Positions 35,820-46,463 of a stretch of DNA of 64,000 bases are shown here, one piece after another. A program made the position numbers and the translations under genes. A model generated the notes under the pieces. It worked only from the letters and a program-made list of their open reading frames with translations, was not told the DNA's origin and ran no database searches. The stretch is from Cryptomeria japonica (taxonomy: Eukaryota; Streptophyta; Pinopsida; Cupressales; Cupressaceae), in contig NC_081406.1 in assembly GCF_030272615.1 (NCBI RefSeq), positions 165,583,521 through 165,647,520 of the forward strand. The letters run 5' to 3'. The stretch's first letter is position 1. The number at the start of each line of letters is the position of its first letter.

Positions 35820-38800
35820 CCATGGCAGAGGAGGGTGTTGCTTTATCTTGCTTTGTCGCAGAACTATGCATGCCACGCCACTCTAAATGTACCGCTGAGA
35901 AGTTTAGGATGACTTGGAAATAGGGGAGTCCAATATGATGAATTCGTTGCTTCTAGACCTCCTTGTCCATATTTACTTGTGACACCTTTGCCTTGCACGC
36001 TTCCAGATGATCAAAAACAACCATGAGCATTGACTCAATCTTGGCCACCTTTGAGATATCATCTGTAGTCAAGGATTTTGTCTTCCTGATGAACTGTATC
36101 CTTTCTTGGAAGATTTTTGTCATATCTATAGAAAATTCGATTGTCCGAGCATCATCTTTCATAAGTTGGATGAATTATAGTCTGAACCTTGTTGTATTAT
36201 GAGATCAAGCCATTCATTGAACATCTCCATGACCATTTTGCTTCTTTGAACTTGATCTAACATCTTTTGATTTGCTGGAGATTTGGGATCAAAAGATACT
36301 GCCACTTGTGACAAGGGTTGAGGATTTGGATGGTGTATGGCATTAATGTATTCAGCCATTTGAGTGATGATTTTCGTCAGCTCTTTTTTATCCTTTTCGT
36401 CTTTCCATGATCTGGAAATCATTCTCTTCGTGGAGGACTCCAAGTGTTTGAAATCAACAGCTCGCAAAGCAACCCCTAGATCAATCTTTTCTATTGTGAA
36501 TTCATCTTCAGTAGCTTTGTCTGAGTCTCTGCCTAGAATAGGCTTGGCTATCTCTGTCGTCCAATGACCTGTTGCTTCATCTACCTCAAGCATTGTCTGT
36601 ATTTTGAGTCTTTTTGGCTTGGACACTTTTCTGAGACACTTACTAACCATATCTTGCATAGGGATTATGATTGGAACCACACTGTGTTTCTTCCCAACAG
36701 TAGCCTCTAACCATCACAGAGTATTTGCATATTCTTTGGATGGAGAAGCTGTCTGAGTACTTGGTGAATTAATAATAATAAGAGTGTTCATTGGATTCAA
36801 TTCACCCTATGTTTCTTTACCTATGTCCACCTCTTGTACCGCGGGTTCACTCAAATCCTGTTGATCCATTATTACTCCAACTTCTTCACTTCGATCCAGG
36901 TCTACAACGATCCGGCCCAATGCTGGCTCTTTGATCTTTTTCTTGCTCCTTGACGAGTTACTCGGGCTGCTACAGAACCTAACGGTGATCTATTTGATCT
37001 TTTGGGTTGGATTTTTTCAACAATTGACTTTGAACCACCTGCAACATCAACAATTTTTATTAGTGGAGGAAATAGGAAGTTGAGTCTCCACATGTGAATC
37101 AACTCTTAGTTCATGGGAGGACATGGGTGACCCTTTCTTAAATTTCTGGTCTCTTAACCACTTCTCAGTTCTCCTTACAACATTAAAATTCCTTGCTTGA
37201 ATATTATCATCTTCCTTTTTATTTCATTCAATCTCAGGGATTGGCTCTCCTTGAACTTTCTTGTTGAATTCAGGATCCAGAACATCTTCCTCTGTTTCCT
37301 CCTGTACTCTAGATACATTGATAGGAAGCCTCATGGTGATTATCTGTTGTCGATTAAATCTTGACCACAATCTCCTCCTTACTTCATATTCATCACTGCA
37401 ATTCTCCCAGTAATCTTCCAACTGGGGTTCATGACAAAAGTGGCCATCTACATTCAGGCTTTCCACGACATAGCCTTTGCTATCAAACTTACGTCTAGCA
37501 ACATAGGGTTGCAGGTTCATCTTCTTAAATTCCAATTCCAAATTTAAAGCATCAGACATGGACTTACAACTGTAGTATCCAAGTTCAACAGGAAAGGCAA
37601 CTCCAGATTCGTCTTTTGCCCCTAACCTTTTATCAATATGAGCTAGTTGCCTGCTCACCTCAATGAGTACATAGCTATCAAAGGCATACCTAGGTAGCTT
37701 GAATGGTTCACCTTAAAAACTACCTACTCGCAGATAGGTAAACCTAGGAAATTGAATGAAGAAGCTGCCATATATACTTATCAACTCCATTGCTTCAACT
37801 GGCATCCTCTTGTTCACATCACCCTATAGTTCAAAAGAAAGTCTTCCTGCTAAGACATCATTCCATCTGTCAATATGTTCCACATGTTTGTGTTGTTGTA
37901 ATAAAGAATAGTAATCATAAACCTTCATACCATCCACCCATGGTTCATTGAGAAAGCCATGCCAATCTTTGGTACAAACTAATATGTAGAAAAGATAAGA
38001 GGACATATCAAAGCTAGACATGCCCACAAAATTACTCAAACCTTCATGGAGTCTCTCTGCAATTACCTGGGCCTAGTCAAGATATATGTCACCTGATAAT
38101 AGCACCTGAATATAAAAATACATCTAATCTTCCTAGTAAAAGGAGTGTGAATTCCCTTTTAGCCTATTTAACAGTATAACAATGTCTTGCACTTCTGTGA
38201 TGAAGTGCTCTCTGGTAAAGGGTTTCGACAGTCATGACCCACCCTTTTGAATTCTCAGGAGCCAGTTTCTTGCAATTACACTTCTATACATACTTTTCTT
38301 CTCAGAGAAGAATGCGTATGAGGTCCCAATTGTCCAGTCCTCATATGACTCCTTGTGCGGGATTCCCATCACTGCCATTACTATTTCCCTGTTGATACCA
38401 ACTAATAGCTCACCATTACTAGTTCTTATGCACTTATTCTCAGCATCATACCTATTCATACAAGCTACTACCAAATATGGGCATGGTGCAGCAAGTGGAA
38501 ATCCAGCGGCTTCAACAAGACCACTTCTCACTCTTTTCTCCATTATTGAACCAGCTTCAGGGTTCTTGGTTCTTTCTAAGAAATCCCGTTGGTTGACATG
38601 AGCTAAGGAAGTATCATCTAGTTCTGGTAATATGCTCACTAAACATGACGTCCGACCAAGTTTCGGTAGTACCGACCTCATACTGCCTACCTATACTTTC
38701 ATTAAGAAATTCTAAAACACGGTGGAATTCTACTCTAGCAAACCAAATATTTTCTGCCTACACTGATAAATTTTCAAAACTAAAGAAATACAACATAGAG

Positions 38801-38930
38801 GAATCATCTGAACTCACTTGTTACCACCATGAATTTGTGAAACCCTCTCAGGAAAGTAGAGCTGAATTTACCTTCGGCGTCTCCAATTCACTCAATTATA
38901 ACAACTGCAACCCTTACAAATTATGGAGAT
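35820..38930 (-). pseudogene. Unrecognised long ORF inside the 4.5-kb segment
   Basis: A protein of roughly 900-1000 residues can be followed with stops and frameshifts. Pieces: FFSFENLSV and FHRVLEFLNESIGRQYEVGT near 38700-38820; RVRSGLVEAAGFPLAAPCPY and GINREIVMAVMGIPHKESYE at 38330-38560; SSYLFYILVCTKDWHGF near 37980; PVELGYYSCKSMSDALNLEL near 37560; PINVSRVQEETEEDV at 37270. A basic stretch (VTRQGARKRSKSQH) at 36930 may be a nuclear signal. The end (36680-35950) is helical and acidic. The globular N-terminal half vaguely recalls plant-mobile-domain proteins, but I cannot support that. I do not recognise it. Confidence 0.55.
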
Positions 38931-38996
38931 GAATTCATATATCCTTTTTGAACAGATGGGAAAAATCCAAGAAAAAATTCACACGGTTCACAATGA

Positions 38997-39210
38997 TTCA
39001 TTTAAACGTGTGAAGTAATAGTGATATGATTGAAAACCTGACACTTTCTTAATTTCCCATCACCTCTGCACAAGTAGTTAATGTCCTTATCATCACTTTC
39101 CAAATTTAGTAGTTAATGTCCTCATGATCACTTTCATTTAAACATGTGAAGTAACAGTGATATGATTGAAAACCTGACACTTTCTTAATTTCCCATCACC
39201 TCTGCACAAG
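38997..39210. repeat. Direct repeat (~78 bp, period 136) and ccttgaa-type short repeats
   Basis: ttcatttaaacgtgtgaagt at 38997 recurs at 39133 as ttcatttaaacatgtgaagt, and both continue through tgaaaacctgacactttc to cacctctgcacaag. Further right (39250-39520) the phrase ccttgaacc/ggttca recurs many times, some in inverted form. Confidence 0.85.
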
Positions 39211-39659
39211 AAAAACAGTGAACTAGCAGCTCAAAACAATACCGGGAACAAGAAATAACCATGAACCTTGAGCCATTAAACCAAAAAGATAATTGATTCA
39301 AGGTTCAATTTCAAAACTGACTTAAACACATTTACACTTGCTCGTTAAATAATATTACATAGCCGCAACTCACACAAAGAGGACATTTTGAACCTTGAAC
39401 CAAAAAGGTTCATGGGTTCAAAGTTCAAAACACATAACAACAACATGCTTGTTTTAGTTGAGATAAAGACCTTTAAAGACATTACTTAAAATACACCTTG
39501 AACCTTGAACCTTGAACCAATTGAACTGTTTTAAAATTTCAATGACTTAAGTTCAAAGCGAAGAGATACAAAAGACCCGAAAGAATAGAGACACAAAAAG
39601 GCAACCCACAAGCTTGGATATTTTAAATGAAAAATTGAGGGGGCGCTAACACTTTGGAA

Positions 39660-40099
39660 CTCATTTTTGGCTAACTTAAGGATTATAGCTATCTCCTTGG
39701 ATATTATTGAGCATAAGTTAACTAATACATATTTTTTCAATCTTTCATCTTCTTTATTTGTCGTTTGTCTCCTTGCATCCAAAATTTCATACAAACTCTT
39801 AGGAATCTTAGACATTAATTCAATCAAGGCTTTGCTATATACATTTAAAAATTCTACAATGGCTTCATGTAATGTCAGGTCTTACCACTCTCATCAAATA
39901 TGTCATACCGTGCTGATATAGGCTTCAAATTACCATTCTTCACAACCTTATCCACCATCTTATCTAATGTCATGGGAAGTTGAACAATAATTTTTCCTGG
40001 CTTTATCAATTCCAGATGGTTTTGATTTCTTACCAGATTTGACTCCACTAGATGGTTTCTCCTTTGTGACTTTAGATGCCTTAGCAACTCCAAGAGTGA
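39660..40099 (-). pseudogene. Copia-C orphan gene, middle piece
   Basis: From 40099 downwards: a basic linker (GVAKASKVTKEKPSSGVKSG), a frameshift, PGKIIVQLPMTLDKMVDKVV near 39950-40010, NLKPISARYDIFDESGKT, then KIPKSLYEILDARRQTTNKE near 39770-39810. The last block matches TPDSLYKALDNKWRIAIEKE of the opposite-strand Copia-D gene (40480-40540), which shows that the two genes are homologous. It is cut on the right by Copia-D and on the left by the 4.5-kb segment. Confidence 0.6.
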
Positions 40100-42220
40100 C
40101 CAAGCGGTCACCTGCAAAGAAGAAACCAGAAGTGGCATTGAAAAAAGTCTTTAAAAGAAATAGGAAGACTAAGTCAAATGAATCGGACTCTAAAGAGACT
40201 GAGTCTGAGGAGATGCCAAAGAAGGCTAGACAGACGAAGAAGATAAAGAAGAATGAACCGGCAGCGTCTGCACCGGTAAATATTGATATCTCCTCATATA
40301 AACCTTTGACACATTGTCAAAGAACAATAAAGAATATTAGGAGAAAATTACATCATGACTTAGTAGATTATTATGATGATTTTAGTGATGAGGAGAAAGA
40401 AGAAGTACTACAGGAGATTATTATTTATTTGTGTAAGAATGACCGGTCGCCATCAAAGATTAAATCTCAAACACCGGATTCCTTATATAAGGCATTAGAT
40501 AATAAATGGCGCATTGCCATAGAAAAAGAACAGGAGATTAGGGAGAAAGTCTTTGCACAGTACTTTCCTGACCTCTCAAACTCAGAATTATTTGATGTTT
40601 TGGACCAAAATAAAGGACTCTTCTTCACAAGGAGAAGAAGACTCTGGTTGTTAGAGGGAAGAGTTGATGATGTTGAAAAAGACACTCATCAGTATATGGA
40701 TCATGATATTCATGCTCACAAAGCACGTATGGCCAACCTGCAAGCGGAAAAAGAACCAGTTATATCCAAACCGGATGAAGTTTTTGATGAAGAAGGAAAC
40801 ACAGTTGAAGAACCAATTGACACTATTGATGTCGATGCCCTAGATGTAGAAGATGTCACTCAAGACATACCTTCTGAGGGAACAGGGCAGGTGCAACAAG
40901 CCGAACAGGGCAGTGAGCAAGCCGAGGACAGACAGGAAGCGGCTAAGGAACAGACTGAGAAGAAGAAGAGGGATGAAGATGAGAAAAAATAGAAAGAGGA
41001 AGAGAAGAGAAAAGAGGAAGAGGAGAAAAGACAAGATGAAGAGAAAAAGAAGCAAGAAGATGAGAGGAAAAAGAAAGAAGAAGAGGATAAGGAAGAAAAG
41101 AAGAAGAAGGAAGAGGAAAAGAAGAAGAAGGAAGAGGAAGATAAAGAAAAGGAAAAGCGGAAGGAAGAAGAAAGGAAGAAGAAGGAAGAGGAAGAGAAAG
41201 AAGAGGTGAAGAGGAAGGAAGCTGAGAGGAAAAAGAAAGAAGAGGAAGACAAGGAACAAGAAAAGAAGAAGGAAGCAAACAAAAAGAAGAAGGAAGAAGA
41301 AGACAAGGCAGCAGAGAAAAAGAAAGCGGAAGAGACCAAGGCAGCGGAAGCGGTGAAGAGCACACAGATGGAGACTTCGAAGGCAACCGGGAGTCAAGCC
41401 AAACTGGCTGATATCACCAGTCCTATCGATCTCCAGTCTACAAGTGAATCGGAGCTAATGCAGAGCATCAAGGTTGCTCAAGAGTGCCTTTAAATCATTC
41501 GAAGGAAAAAGGAGCAAGTTATAATTCAAGCGGTTGTAGACACCCTTACCGGTTTGATCCCCAGTACCAATCTTCCAAACACTGAATCATCACTAGCAAA
41601 GCTTAAGCTACTATGTATAGTAGTGGATGATCAGGTGCAGAGCCTAGAAGAAGCAGCTGAGGCAAATGTCAAGAAAGAGCATCAAAAGGCTCTTAATATT
41701 GCTCTGGTGAAGAAGTTGAATGAACTCCGGTCTGAACTGTTGAAAGACCAAAAGGATATAAGTGACGCTTTTTGCTATGAAGCAAAATCTGTCAACACCA
41801 TCTATTCTACGATGATGTGCTAGCTCAGAAACAAAAGCTTCTAATGGACTTACAGTCTTACTTGAGCACATTTAAGCCACCTTATGATTCCTTTGCAACT
41901 TATGGGCAAACCATTCACTGGTTTCACATTCAGTCAGCCAAAATGGAGCAAGAGATCAGCACACAGTCTAGAGATTTGCAGGAGCTTCAACTGGTTCTAC
42001 TCCCATGTTTGCAAATTCTTCAGAAGTGTTATCTGAACCTGGATGCCTTGACAGTTACACAGGAAATGAGCACAATTGATGCCATGGAAGAACAGGTCTC
42101 CTAGATGCAAACAAAGAAAGAAGTGGCCACCTCCCTACTTGAGTCTTGGTCTCTATCAATGAAACAATTTTTGCAGGACTATAAATCAGTTTTTGACAAG
42201 TATTATTCCTTGTTGTCATA
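40100..42220 (+). pseudogene. Copia-D orphan gene: basic linker, globular part, K/E coiled coil, helical tail
   Basis: One frame runs from about 40039 to 41823 with stops at 40990-40992, 41491-41493 and one near 41551, then shifts for the last 95-130 codons (to about 42220, ending DYKSVFDKYYSLLS*). Order: basic linker (ATPRVTKRSPAKKKPE), globular helical part with LVDYYDDFSDEEKEEVLQEI and DSLYKALDNKWRI, GRVDDVEKDTHQYMDHDI, acidic DTIDVDALDVEDV, about 130 residues of K/E/R repeats (40960-41330), then LADITSPIDLQSTSESEL and helices. It is homologous to the Copia-C orphan gene. No catalytic motif; no known family. Confidence 0.65.
40960..41335 (+). repeat. Purine-only K/E-rich low-complexity tract
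   Basis: About 375 bases nearly all A and G on the plus strand (gaagag, aagaag, gaggaa units) encode charged single-helix or coiled-coil sequence such as KKKEEEDKEEKKKKEEEKKK. The opposite-strand Leu/Ser/Phe-rich frames are shadows of this. Such tracts expand easily by slippage. Confidence 0.9.
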
Positions 42221-42543
42221 AACTTTTATTATTTTAATATCAAATGGAAACAGGGTTGTTCAGCGGTACTTTGTCATTGTTGGCAAAGGGGGAGAAGTAC
42301 TCTATCTATTTCGGAGAAGTATAGGGGAGAAGTATCTGGCTTAAAAATTTTGCTATATACTTTTATATATGCTATATGCTCTGATATCTCAATGTTTATG
42401 CTCTGTATGCAAAATTTCTATACATTGTATTGATTAAGGGATAGTGTATATGCTTAGGGGGAGCAATTTTGTTAATGGCATGTTTTTGTTGTAAAACACT
42501 TAGATGTCAAAATTTTATTTTCCTAAGTGTTGCCATCAATGCC

Positions 42544-42555
42544 AAAGTGGGAGAT
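42544..42555 (+). promoter_or_regulatory. Copia-D polypurine tract
   Basis: aaagtgggagat directly precedes the LTR start tgttggcat. It is preceded by ttgccatcaatgccaaag, a phrase also found at the same place in Copia-C (33583-33600, minus). Confidence 0.8.
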
Positions 42556-43729
42556 TGTTGGCATTTTTGATGTTTATGTTGTGATTGTCATTGATGGACA
42601 CACAATTGCATTGAGATCCCCTTTATATGTATGAGCTAGAGCTCAACCGGTATCTTTTTCAACCGGTATGTTGTATTCTAGTCTTTAGACTATTGGTGAT
42701 TTTGCAGAATGTGTTTCCCGGTCTGAAGCGGCATGTCGACCCCAAGAGGTTCGTAGATCTCAAGCGGTATGAGGGAGCAAAGTGGCATAACACATTCTTA
42801 CCAGTCTTCATTTTTGTCAAACCGGCAACTGGTATTTTGTATGAACTGGTAATACTCTATGATGAGTTACCAACCGACATTTTGTGATGAGTTACCAATC
42901 CATCGATTGTCTGACGGTGTCGACACACTGACGGTGCTTCTTGTGTCGTGTTACTGAGTATGTCTAGATTCATTGAACCTAGGAAATTGAAATGTAATCC
43001 TATTGGATCGACATGAAATCAGATTCCTTCATAAGGACATCATGTCTAGGGTTCTAGGTTGTTGTTGAAAGTTTTTGTTTGTGCTAGGGTTTAAGGTGGT
43101 TGATGAGTTGTTGTAAGAGAGATCTTATCTGAGAAGATCAAGTTGTAACTGAGTGAGAGACAGAGAAGACTGAAGTAATGCTGGAATGCATTAGCTATGA
43201 GCTATACTGGATCTAACCAAGCAATCTATGCTATTAGATAGATCAAACACTTGTTGATTACTGACATCTTTGACAAGTCTGTAGCCCTTAACTGGGTAGG
43301 CTCAGAGTAGCCTTTGTAAAATCCTCTAACAAGGTGGTTCACCTCTATGACTCTAAAATCCTCTAGCAAGGTAGTCCTTGATCAGACTTATCTCCTAATA
43401 GAGATTGAGATTCCTAATAGGATCTGTTCTGGTGAAGAACATTGTAAGACCTTAACCGGTCTGGTTTCTATTCTGTAGATAGTGACTTGTGATTTCCATC
43501 TCATCGTGGTGTTTTCCCATTTGGGTTTCCACGTCAAACATCTTGTGTTATGGTTGTATTGCTTTTGTGGGTGAATGCTTTATTTGCATTTTGGTTTGCT
43601 TGTGTGATAATCGGTCTGTCTGTTAAGCTATCTTATCGGCTTATCATTAGACTGTTTAAGTGTTTAAGTGCAGTGTTTTTTGGTATACTAATTCACCCCC
43701 CCTCTTAGTATTCATCACTTTTCTCAACA
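42556..43729 (+). repeat. Copia-D 3' LTR (1174 bp)
   Basis: It starts tgttggcatt and ends ttctcaaca. The shared end run aattcaccccccctcttag lies at 43690-43709, and the conserved block cgtggtgttttcccatttgg then gtttccacgt at 43505-43535. It is the plus-strand counterpart of the Copia-A and Copia-C LTRs but clearly diverged from both. Confidence 0.88.
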
Positions 43730-43734
43730 AGTGT

Positions 43735-44990
43735 TATGCATAGAGTTCCAAAATTTGCTCATCTACTTCATATCTCATAGGCATAATCCATGAAGTTCCA
43801 GGCTCTATTGCCTCCATCAAGAACTGATCTGTATCAATCATGAAACAAATTTTATCCTGATATTTCTCCACAATAGACTAGGAATTCTTTCTCTTTCATG
43901 CATCTCTTTTTGGAAGTTCTTAAAATATCTCCATAGGTTTGCATTCTAAAATTTGGAGTCACCAAAGCTATACAAGTATTCCTGGATCTGCACACCTACA
44001 GGCCTGCCTAACACTTGAAACTTCATTCATGAAGTATAAAAATATGCACAAGATCAGAGTTTTGTATTTGAATGGATGTTTCTTATTCTCCTTTATCTTA
44101 TTCAAATTCTTTAGCAGCTCCCTCCAGAGCAATTCACAGAGGTCATACTTCTTATATGTCCTCATCAAGTCATAAGCAACATAAATTGTTCATCTAGAAA
44201 CATAATTTTCTCTCCTAGAATAATATATCTTATATCCTATTACCATAGAAGAGAACCTGATATCATGCTCCAAGATATCATTAATTGTCATTGCTCATTT
44301 GTCAAATTTCAATTCGTTTGCATTTGTGAAATTTCATTCTTCGCAACCTTCAATGATGACAGCTCACTAGAGGAACATAATCCAGTTACATCTCTAATCA
44401 CATTCTTCATGATCTTATAGGGTTTCCTTAGCCCCATGAATTCATCGTGCATCCTTCTTAAAACATACGAGACCCATTCGGGTTCGTCAAACATCAAAAA
44501 TCTTACAAATTAGTGCAAAAATCTTGTTCTCCAACTCACAGAATTCTAGCTTGAGCATTGAAATTCCATCAGGCAACTAGTTGTTGTACAGATTTATCAA
44601 GTGTGAACTCCCAAATTCCTTAATAGGGCAATGATTGTAAACCTTAACATCCTCAATATGCAAGACACTCTACGAGATTGATGAAAACACACTCTTCAGA
44701 TTGTTTTCTATGGAGATAAATGGATGACTTTTGAAATCAGGTCAGGCTCTCTCCATGATATCAACAACCAAAGGGGTAGTAGTACTAAACACAACCATTT
44801 TAGCAATTTCAAATTTCAAACTGAAGGGTTTCACCAATAAATACCTTTACCACTGGTTTCAATTTTCACTTTGGAAATCGGTTTGATGCTTTATCTCACT
44901 TGTCAATCTTCTCTTAGAGATCTTCAAATTCTATCACCTCGAATGCAAAGTGACAAATGAAGTGATTAAGTCACTTTTTATTCTTTGCAA
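43735..44990 (-). pseudogene. Copia-C orphan gene, N-terminal piece
   Basis: Broken frames on the minus strand read FEIAKMVVFSTTTPLVVDIM near 44780-44820, SHPFISIENNLKSVFSSIS near 44700, VYNHCPIKEFGSSHLINLYN near 44600-44640, MFDEPEWVSYVLRRMHDEFM near 44440-44497, NVIRDVTGLCSSSELSSLKV near 44360-44400, and DLCELLWRELLKNLNKIKEN near 44080-44140. The piece ends at the Copia-D insertion. I do not know the family. By position it is the N-terminal domain that Copia-D has lost. Confidence 0.5.
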
Positions 44991-45222
44991 ACTTAAGTTT
45001 TCATTGCAATAAATGTGCTTTTCCCTAATACTTTCAGATACTTTGTGTCTTCAAGAATTCTTCTCTAGATCTTCAGGTCTACACAAATTCTTTCAGAAAT
45101 CCTTCTGATAAATAGTCATCATCAATTTCAACTTCTGTAACCTATCTAAATCAAGCACAAATCTTAGACAGGGGGTTTATAGGATTTTTATGAAAACTTT
45201 CCCCAAGGTCGGATGCCTTAGC

Positions 45223-46428
45223 TTAGTTACCAGATGTAATTCTAACATTGGAATCAAGTCCAGACCCACTTCCTACTTTAGAATCACTCTTTTTAACCCA
45301 ATTCTTCTTCATCTGATCTCTGATTTCTTCAAATTTTACTTTTCCCTTCTCATCTGCCTTCACATTCTTGTTCTTGTCTTCCAAACCACTTCTATTCCCA
45401 TTTATGTTCCTACATTTACTTAGCAATGTGACCGGATTTGTTGCAAGCATAGCAAACAACATTTCCTTGCCAAGGTCTAAAGTTCATCTGATTTATTTTT
45501 GATCTGCATAGATTAGCAACATGTCCAAACATACCACATTCATAACATCTAAAATTTCTTCTATTTTTAAGGTTACTCATCACACTTTTGCATTCATTTG
45601 ACTTATGACCATATTTGTTTCATTTGAAACATTGACTGGAAAAAAGATGGTCCATTATTATTCCTCCTATTTCTGCATTGACTAGCCTTATGACCAAATT
45701 TGTTGCAAACAAAATATTTACCATTTAACTTATGAGCATTAGGTTGCCTTACTGGAGGCCTTCTTGAATTGTTCTTCTGATATGCTGATTTGGAGCTTTC
45801 ATCTTTCTTAAATCTAAGACCTTGTGTATCATTAGGATTTTTCTAACTTTCAATAATTTCATCAAATTTGGATAAGCTAATTCGAAACTTCTCCTTGTAC
45901 TTATTTGCTACTTCAAGATCAAACTTAAGAAGAAGGATCTGCTTTCCAAGTTCTTCCTCATGTTCTCTAGCTTCTTGCAGGTCAATCTTCAATTGCCCAT
46001 TCTCACATTCAAGTCTGTAACATTCCTCTAATTTGTCTTTCAAGGACTGAGTAAGATTTTCCTCATTCTTCTTCCTTTCTTCAATCTCCTTTTGTGAATT
46101 TCATCACAATAGATTTCATTTCATTCTTCTAAACCGCATCAGCTCTAACAAGCTTCTCATATTCTACTATCTTTTCCTTTAGGGCTTCTTCATCAATTAT
46201 TTGACTTTCTTTCTCCTTCAACTTATCAACAAGTTCCTTTCTCTTCTCCCTTGACTTGTTCAACTGATCTTTCAAAGACTGGATGAAGTTTTCAGCATCC
46301 TTAAGATTTGTTTTTATTTGTTGGACCTCAGCTTGAGCTTGATCAAGATCTTGAAGTGCTACAATAGGTTGATGTTTAAGACTACCAGACTCCATTGACT
46401 CACTTTCGTAGATCCTCCTCAAGTTGTT
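45223..46428 (-). pseudogene. Copia-C gag-like ORF: coiled coil plus four zinc knuckles, no capsid domain
   Basis: The frame opens about 40 bases after the primer site (MRRIYESESMESGSLKHQ). Residues to about 45850 form a long coiled coil (AEVQQIKTNLKDAENFIQSL, LVDKLKEKESQI, LECENGQLKIDLQEAREHEE). The part KYKEKFRISLSKFDEIIES is typical of the C-terminal half of plant copia gag. Four knuckles follow: FVCNKFGHKASQC (first Cys is Tyr), CFK-stop-NKYGHKSNEC, CYECGMFGHVANLC (intact, near 45510-45550) and CYACNKSGHIAK (near 45440, last Cys out of frame). The N-terminal capsid (UBN2) part seen in Copia-A is absent. Confidence 0.75.
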
Positions 46429-46449
46429 AGGGTTCTTCCGAGGAACTAG

Positions 46450-46461
46450 GCTCTAATACCA
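46450..46461 (-). promoter_or_regulatory. Copia-C primer binding site
   Basis: TGGTATTAGAGC on the minus strand, two bases after the LTR end CCAACA. It matches the plant initiator-methionine primer site TGGTATCAGAGC at 11 of 12 positions. Confidence 0.88.
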
Positions 46462-46463
46462 AT

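Larger units (their letters stand above)
35096..39660 (-). mobile_element. 4.5-kb segment inserted in the Copia-C orphan gene
   Basis: The orphan gene stops matching its Copia-D homologue near 39660 (after AIILKLAKN) and resumes near 35095 (NKSVNQHRVRL). The segment between contains a separate unrecognised ORF (35820-38930) and a repeat-rich 0.7-kb part (38.95-39.65 kb). I could not define exact ends, terminal repeats or a target duplication, so the type of element is open. Confidence 0.5.
40100..43729 (+). mobile_element. Copia-D: one-LTR copia-type element, opposite strand, inside Copia-C
   Basis: It contains the 3' part of an orphan gene (40100-42220), a polypurine tract and a 3' LTR (42556-43729) but no 5' LTR, primer site or gag. 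The flanks agtga (40095-40099) and agtgt (43730-43734) agree at four of five bases, and joining across them makes the Copia-C gene continuous apart from a frame change. It seems to have integrated, or survived, with one LTR only. Confidence 0.6.

Noticed and set aside
38232-38681. Plant-mobile-domain (aminotransferase-like) protein
   Set aside because: The style is similar but I could not find the conserved motif series, so I left it as unrecognised.
40840-41397. Long Leu/Phe/Ser-rich minus-strand frames that look like membrane proteins
   Set aside because: They are the complement of the purine-only K/E tract of the Copia-D gene; the composition, not selection, keeps them open.
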